Program-made: the position numbers and the translations under genes
Source: Gammaproteobacteria bacterium
Lineage (GTDB): Bacteria > Pseudomonadota > Gammaproteobacteria > Steroidobacterales > Steroidobacteraceae
Direction of reading: 5' to 3'
Length of the DNA stretch: 45,686 nt
Assembly: GCA_027459765.1 (NCBI GenBank)
Contig: DAIDHD010000041.1
Coordinates: 1 to 45,686 of the forward strand
In this document: piece by piece, positions 41,445-45,686 of the stretch
How positions within the stretch are numbered: position 1 is the stretch's first letter
Layout: the number at the start of each line of letters is the position of its first letter
The notes under the pieces: model-generated
What the model was told of the DNA's origin: nothing
The model's database searches: none
Seen by the model: only the letters and a program-made list of their open reading frames with translations

Positions 41445-41467
41445 CCGCGACGCCGCGGTTGGGCAGA

Positions 41468-41506
41468 CCGCCACCGCCGCCGCCGCCGCCACCGCCGCGG
41501 CCGCCA
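41468..41506. repeat. Short CCG/CCA trinucleotide tract
   Basis: An almost pure run of CCG units with two CCA variants in the 154-bp gap after the TauE-like gene. It is non-coding on the plus strand by context. Slippage-prone tracts like this can vary in length between strains. Confidence 0.8.
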
Positions 41507-41526
41507 CGGGCGCAGCCGCAGCCGGG

Positions 41527-41532
41527 TTGACA
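41527..41532 (+). promoter_or_regulatory. Candidate -35 box (TTGACA) before the TPR-sulfotransferase gene
   Basis: A consensus TTGACA lies 66 nt before the ATG at 41599. The best -10 candidates, TCCATA (41551-41556) or CATACC (41553-41558), are weak and 18-20 bp away, so the promoter assignment is tentative. The rest of the gap besides the CCG tract shows nothing else. Confidence 0.35.
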
Positions 41533-41598
41533 GTCTCCGCCCGGGGCGCTTCCATACCCCGGCATGACCCCACTCCCGGCGATCGCCGGCCCCCGCGC

Positions 41599-43629
41599 AT
41601 GAGTGCCTCTTCGGAACCGGTCGGCACGCTCGCCACGGCGCTCGCGCACCTGGCGCGGCTGCTCGACACCCGTCCCGACCTCGCGGCGGAGCAGGCCCTC
41701 GAAATACTGAAGGTGGCGCCCGGCGAGCCTCGCGCGCTGCTGGCGCTCGCGCGCGCGCGACGCCGCCTCGGCGATGCGCACGAGCCGATCCGCATCCTCG
41801 ACGAGTTGCTCGCACGGCACCCCGGGTTCGCCCCCGGGCACTGCGAGCGCGGTCTGGCGCTGCGCGGGCTGGGCCGCGACGCGGATGCCCGCGAGGCGCT
41901 CGAGCAGGCCGTCGCCCTCGAGCAGACGCTCGCGCCGGCGTGGTTGGCGCTCGGCGAATTGCATGCCGAGGCGGGCGACACCGGCCAGGCCGATCGCGCC
42001 TTCGCTCGCTACCTCGAGTGTTCGACCCGCAATCCCGCGTTGCTCTCGGCCGGCGCCGCGCTTGCCGCGAACCGGCTGCCGGACGCCGAGACGCAGCTCA
42101 AGGGATACCTCAAGGGAGCGCCCAACGACGTGGCGGCGCTGCGGATGCTGGCCGAAGTGGCGGGGCGGTTGCGTCGCTATCGGGAGTCGGAACTGCTGCT
42201 CCGCCGCTGCCTGGAGCTCGCGCCGGGATTCAGCGCGGCTCGGTTCAACCTGGCGCTGGTGCTGCACCGGGAGAGCAAGGCCACCGAGGCGCTCGCCGAA
42301 GTCGATCAACTGCTCGCCGCCGAACCGCGGCACGCCGGCTATCGCAATCTCAAGGCCGCCATTCTGGGCAGCATCGGCGAATACGACGCCTCCATCGGAC
42401 TCTACGAGGACGTGCTTCGGCACAATCCCGGCCAGGCGAAGATCTGGATGAGCTACGGACACGTGCTCAAGACGGCGGGTCGCGATCGCGACGGGATCGC
42501 GGCCTATCGGCGCAGCATCGAGCTCACCCTGTTGCTGGGCGAGGCGTACTGGAGCCTCGCCAACCTGAAGACCTTCCGCTTCGGGGACGAGGACGTCGAG
42601 GCGATGCGCCGGGCGCTCACCACCGGCGGCGACGCGCTCGACCGGCACGAGCGCTTGCACTTCGAATTCGCGCTGGGCAAGGCGCTCGAGGACCGCGGCG
42701 AGTGGGAAGACGCCTTCCGCCACTACGCCGAGGCCAACCGTCTGCGCCGCGCCGAGGTGCGTTACGACGCCGACGAGAACGCCGCCCGGGTGCGCCGCGC
42801 CCGGTCGCTGTTAACGGCCGATTTCTTCGCCCGCCGCGCGGGCCTCGGCTGCCCCGCCGGCGACCCGATCTTCATCGTCGGCCTGCCGCGCTCGGGCTCC
42901 ACGCTGCTCGAACAGATCCTGGCGAGCCATCCGCTGGTCGAGGGAACGATGGAATTGGGCGATATCACGGCGATGGCACGCCGGCTGGCGTGGCGGCCGC
43001 AGGATCCCCGGCCGGGACGCTATCCGGACGTGCTGGCGGAAGTGCCGGAGGAGCGCTGGCGGACCCTGGGCGAGGAGTATCTGCGCAACACCCGCGTGCA
43101 CCGCAAGCTGGGACGGCCGCACTTCATCGACAAGATGCCGAACAATTTCGCGCACGTCGGACTGATCCACCTGGCGCTGCCGAATGCGCGCATCATCGAC
43201 GCCCGGCGCCACCCGCTCGCCTGCTGCTTCTCGAACTTCAAACAGCACTTCGCGATGGGCCAGAACTTCACCTATGACCTCACGGACGTGGGCCGCTACT
43301 ACCGGGACTACGTCGAGCTCATGGCACACGTCGACACGGTGCTGCCGGGGCGCGTGCACCGGGTCATCTACGAGCGGCTGGTCGAGGACACGGAGGCCGA
43401 GGTTCGCCGCCTGCTCGACTACTGCGGCCTGGAATTCGACCCGGCGTGCCTGCGGTTCTACGAGAACTCGCGCGCGGTGCGGACGGCCAGCTCCGAGCAG
43501 GTGCGCCGGCCGATCTTCCGCGACGGCCTGGACCAGTGGCGGCACTTCGAACCCTGGCTAGAACCGCTGCGACGAGCACTCGGGCCGGTTCTGGACTATT
43601 ATCCGAAGGTGCCGGTCTTCGGCCACTGA
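41599..43629 (+). CDS. TPR-repeat sulfotransferase
   Basis: A 676-residue protein in two parts. Residues ~1-390 are about nine to ten helical TPR-like repeats (for example LALGELHAEAGDTGQADRAF and AAYRRSIELTLLLGEAYWSL). Residues ~420-676 are a Sulfotransfer_3-like domain with the PAPS 5'-phosphosulfate loop GLPRSGSTLLEQIL (428-441), the 3'-phosphate region RHPLACCFSNFKQHF and the late YERLVEDTEAEVRRLLDYCGL segment. It should transfer sulfate from PAPS to a protein, sugar or small molecule, with the TPR part choosing the acceptor. No signal peptide is seen. The following TonB-dependent receptor begins 60 bp later; such pairs recur in proteobacteria to my knowledge, but the link is unexplained. 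Confidence 0.87.
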   Translation: MSASSEPVGTLATALAHLARLLDTRPDLAAEQALEILKVAPGEPRALLALARARRRLGDAHEPIRILDELLARHPGFAPGHCERGLALRGLGRDADAREALEQAVALEQTLAPAWLALGELHAEAGDTGQADRAFARYLECSTRNPALLSAGAALAANRLPDAETQLKGYLKGAPNDVAALRMLAEVAGRLRRYRESELLLRRCLELAPGFSAARFNLALVLHRESKATEALAEVDQLLAAEPRHAGYRNLKAAILGSIGEYDASIGLYEDVLRHNPGQAKIWMSYGHVLKTAGRDRDGIAAYRRSIELTLLLGEAYWSLANLKTFRFGDEDVEAMRRALTTGGDALDRHERLHFEFALGKALEDRGEWEDAFRHYAEANRLRRAEVRYDADENAARVRRARSLLTADFFARRAGLGCPAGDPIFIVGLPRSGSTLLEQILASHPLVEGTMELGDITAMARRLAWRPQDPRPGRYPDVLAEVPEERWRTLGEEYLRNTRVHRKLGRPHFIDKMPNNFAHVGLIHLALPNARIIDARRHPLACCFSNFKQHFAMGQNFTYDLTDVGRYYRDYVELMAHVDTVLPGRVHRVIYERLVEDTEAEVRRLLDYCGLEFDPACLRFYENSRAVRTASSEQVRRPIFRDGLDQWRHFEPWLEPLRRALGPVLDYYPKVPVFGH

Positions 43630-43637
43630 CACACAAA

Positions 43638-43677
43638 CCCTGTGCTAGGGAGCGCGTGGAAACACGCGACGCACAGG
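43638..43677 (+). promoter_or_regulatory. Foldable leader with mutually exclusive hairpins before the TonB receptor
   Basis: Between the sulfotransferase stop and the receptor start lie: stem CGCGTG/CACGCG (43653-43658 with 43663-43668) closed by a GAAA tetraloop; outer arms CCTGTGC (43639-43645) and GCACAGG (43671-43677), perfectly complementary and enclosing the first stem; and an alternative local hairpin CCCT/AGGG (43638-43641 with 43647-43650). The last competes with the outer arms for the same bases. The right outer arm ends 8 nt before the G-run that probably binds the ribosome. It has no U-tract, so it is not a plain terminator. Confidence 0.55.
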
Positions 43678-43689
43678 ACACGATGGGGG

Positions 43690-45686
43690 ATGAAAAAGAT
43701 GACTCGAAGCAGATATCGCAAGCTGCGGCGGGCGGTTGCGCGTCCGATTTCCGCGATTTCCAGGGGTTCCTGCGCGGCCACACGGACGGTGGTGCCGCTC
43801 GCGTCCGCCATCGTCGCCTGCCTGCCGGCGGCGCATGCGGCCGACCAGGGGGGCACGGAGGCGACGGTGCAGCTCCAGGAGGTCGTGGTAACGGCCGAGA
43901 AGCGCACCGAAAGCCTGCAGAACGTGCCCCTGAGCATCACGGCGCTCGGCACCGAGAAGCTCGAACAGCTGAACGTCCAGAACTTCAACGACTACGCCAA
44001 GTTCCTGCCGAGCGTGTCGTTCCAGACGCTCGGACCCGGATTCGCCCGCGTCTACATGCGCGGCGTGTCGAGCGGCGGCGACGGCAACCATTCCGGCTCG
44101 CTGCCGAGCGTGGGCGTCTACTTGGACGAACAGCCGATCACGACCATTCAGGGTCCGATCGACATCCACATGTACGACATCGCGCGCGTCGAGGCGCTCG
44201 CCGGACCGCAGGGCACCCTGTACGGCGCGAGCTCCGAGGCGGGCACCATCCGCATCATCACCAACAAGCCGGAACTCGGCCAGTTCAAGGGCGCCTACGA
44301 CGTCCAGCTCAACACCGTCAAGCACGGACGGGACCCCGGCTACACCGCCGAAGGGTTCGTGAACATTCCTCTCGGCGACAACGCGGCGGTGCGCCTCGTC
44401 GGCTGGTACGACAAGGACGCCGGCTACCTGGACAACGTGCCCGGCTCGCTCACCTACCCGAACTACTCCACCGGACCGGGCTACGGATTCACCAACGACA
44501 ACCGGCCGGCGCCGGCCAATCCGGCTCCGAACACGACCTATTACGGCACTGCGGGGCACGCCTACAACGACGTCGAGACCATCGGCGGCCGCGCGGCGCT
44601 CAAACTCGCGCTGAACGACAACTGGACCGTCACGCCGGTGCTGCAGGGCCAGCGCGTCGATGCCAACGGCATCTTCGCCGAGGAGCAGACCAAGCACCCC
44701 GCCGGCTACGAAACCCTGTACCCGACGCTCGGCGACCTCCAGCTGCAGCACTTCGGCCCGGAGAACAGCTACGACCACTGGGGCCAGGCGTCGCTCACCG
44801 TCGAGGGCAAGATCAGCAACTTCGACCTGACCTACGCCGGCGGATTCCTGACCCGCGACGACGTCACCCACTCCGACTACACCGACTACTCGGTGGGCTA
44901 CGCCGTCTACTACCACCAGCCGCGCGGCTACTTCTACGACAACGCCGGCAACCCGGTGAACCCGACGCAGCTCATCGAGGGCCGCGACGGGTACAAGATG
45001 TGGAGCCACGAGCTGCGACTGCAGACGCCGCAGGACCTGCCGGTGCACGCGGTGGTCGGCGCCTTCCTGCAACAGCAGCAGCACGACATCCAGCAGCGCT
45101 ACGTGATCTCCGGTCCTTCCGACGCGCAGAGCGTCGACGGCTGGGCCAACACCTGGTGGCTCACCAAGGAACTGCGCATCGACCGCGACAGCGCGGTGTT
45201 CGGCGAGGCGACCTGGGACATCAATTCCCACCTGAGCCTGCTCGGCGGCCTGCGCTACTTCAAGTACAAGAACTCCCTGCAGGGCTTCTACGGCTTCAAG
45301 TCGAAGGAGGCGCTGTGCGCCGATCCCACGGTGCCGGGCTTCGGCGGCGCGCCGTGCGACAATCTCTACCGGGTCACGGACGGGTCGGGCACGACGCCCA
45401 AGGCCACCATCACCTACCGCTTCGACGATCGCAAGCTGGTCTACGCCACCTACTCGAAGGGCTTCCGCCCCGGCGGCGTCAACCGCATCGGTTCGGTGGA
45501 GACCTACCAGCCCGACTACCTCACCAACTACGAAATCGGCTGGAAGACCAGCTGGTTCGGCAACCGGCTGCGCTTCAACGGCGCGATCTTCTGGGAGGAC
45601 TGGAAGGACTTCCAGTTCTCCTACCTGGGCCCCAACAGCGTCACCATCATCCGCAACGCGGGCGGCGCGCGCATCAAGGGCATCGA
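43690..45686 (+). CDS. TonB-dependent outer-membrane receptor (3' end beyond window)
   Basis: The frame is open from ATG 43690 to the window end, 665 codons without a stop, so the C-terminal barrel is cut off. A long basic leader (MKKMTRSRYRKLRRAVAR) precedes a hydrophobic signal core ending PAAHAAD. The TonB box region EVVVTAEKRTESLQNVPLSI follows, then the plug domain with RVYMRGVSS, VGVYLDEQPI and RVEALAGPQGTLYGASSEAGTIRIITNKP (adjoining motifs), then barrel strands. The style matches FecA/CirA-like receptors abundant in sphingomonads and Steroidobacter-like bacteria. A second ATG at 43699 has better spacing to GGGGGA (43685-43690) and may be the real start. The substrate is unknown. Confidence 0.9.
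   Translation, partial: MKKMTRSRYRKLRRAVARPISAISRGSCAATRTVVPLASAIVACLPAAHAADQGGTEATVQLQEVVVTAEKRTESLQNVPLSITALGTEKLEQLNVQNFNDYAKFLPSVSFQTLGPGFARVYMRGVSSGGDGNHSGSLPSVGVYLDEQPITTIQGPIDIHMYDIARVEALAGPQGTLYGASSEAGTIRIITNKPELGQFKGAYDVQLNTVKHGRDPGYTAEGFVNIPLGDNAAVRLVGWYDKDAGYLDNVPGSLTYPNYSTGPGYGFTNDNRPAPANPAPNTTYYGTAGHAYNDVETIGGRAALKLALNDNWTVTPVLQGQRVDANGIFAEEQTKHPAGYETLYPTLGDLQLQHFGPENSYDHWGQASLTVEGKISNFDLTYAGGFLTRDDVTHSDYTDYSVGYAVYYHQPRGYFYDNAGNPVNPTQLIEGRDGYKMWSHELRLQTPQDLPVHAVVGAFLQQQQHDIQQRYVISGPSDAQSVDGWANTWWLTKELRIDRDSAVFGEATWDINSHLSLLGGLRYFKYKNSLQGFYGFKSKEALCADPTVPGFGGAPCDNLYRVTDGSGTTPKATITYRFDDRKLVYATYSKGFRPGGVNRIGSVETYQPDYLTNYEIGWKTSWFGNRLRFNGAIFWEDWKDFQFSYLGPNSVTIIRNAGGARIKGI

Noticed and set aside
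41468..41506. CCG-repeat tract considered as CRISPR-like or coding
   Set aside because: There are no spacers or longer repeat units, and the plus-strand reading has no start or ribosome site. It is a simple trinucleotide tract.
41359..42723. Minus-strand frame with a poly-Gly stretch opposite the TPR-sulfotransferase
   Set aside because: The glycine run is only the CCG tract read backwards; the rest is antisense to TPR repeats.
43645..45231. Minus-strand frame of 528 codons opposite the TonB receptor
   Set aside because: The plus strand carries a clear signal peptide, TonB box and plug domain. The antisense product is low-complexity and Val/Arg/Gly-rich, a composition shadow.
1..45686. Genomic island, prophage or transposon in the window
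   Set aside because: No integrase, transposase, tRNA, terminal inverted repeats or shift in base composition was seen. The only AT-rich islets are short promoter regions.

Overview
The window is a gene-dense, high-GC (roughly two-thirds G+C by eye) stretch of bacterial chromosome. No stretch longer than about 160 bp lacks a gene, and I see no tRNA, rRNA, insertion sequence, integrase, phage gene or CRISPR array. AceK, MscL, YidB, a lipocalin lipoprotein, a PuuB-like oxidase and a TonB-dependent receptor point to a Gram-negative proteobacterium. The receptor style and base composition suggest a Steroidobacter/Nevskia-like gammaproteobacterium, but that is inference. The layout looks like ordinary chromosome with several specialised modules rather than a genomic island.

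Region by region. 1-8044: end of an unrecognised gene, a large exported BNR/sortilin-like beta-propeller protein, a divergent exported YtcJ-type amidohydrolase, a sugar-type C-methyltransferase, a 40-residue lipoprotein, an exported formamidase/acetamidase and a small hypothetical. 8137-12679: a complete Liv-type ABC importer in the order ATPase (LivG), ATPase (LivF), binding protein, LivH, LivM. 12700-20817: a GMC oxidoreductase overlapping TatD on the minus strand, then an unknown probable alpha/alpha-barrel protein overlapping a CBS-domain protein, an M1 aminopeptidase and an MFS transporter on the plus strand. 20834-24508: a minus-strand sulfur-carrier set consisting of a SoxY-SoxZ fusion, a SoxH-like metallo-hydrolase, an FCSD-type flavoprotein and DoxX. 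24609-26962: a two-component pair whose kinase carries an ethylene-receptor-like membrane domain. 27083-32948: a RamB/ScfR-like regulator divergent from aceA-aceK, with acetate kinase convergent on aceK; together this reads as an acetate/glyoxylate-shunt control module. 32988-37650: a lipocalin with a duplicated lipobox, DUF4197, MscL, YidB, rhomboid protease, lytic transglycosylase and a YedK/HMCES protein. 37765-45686: a GtrII-like membrane protein, a PuuB-like oxidase, a TauE/SafE permease, a TPR-sulfotransferase and a truncated TonB-dependent receptor behind a foldable leader.

The most interesting systems are: (i) the SoxYZ-SoxH-FCSD-DoxX cluster, which has the carrier and a disulfide flavoprotein but none of SoxAX, SoxB or SoxCD; (ii) the kinase with the Asp24/Cys64/His68 signature equivalent to the copper/ethylene site of ETR1; (iii) the phased repeats between the regulator and aceA; (iv) mutually exclusive hairpins in the receptor leader; and (v) a recurring arrangement in which a -10-like hexamer sits 4-12 nt before a start codon without a Shine-Dalgarno, suggesting leaderless or near-leaderless mRNAs.
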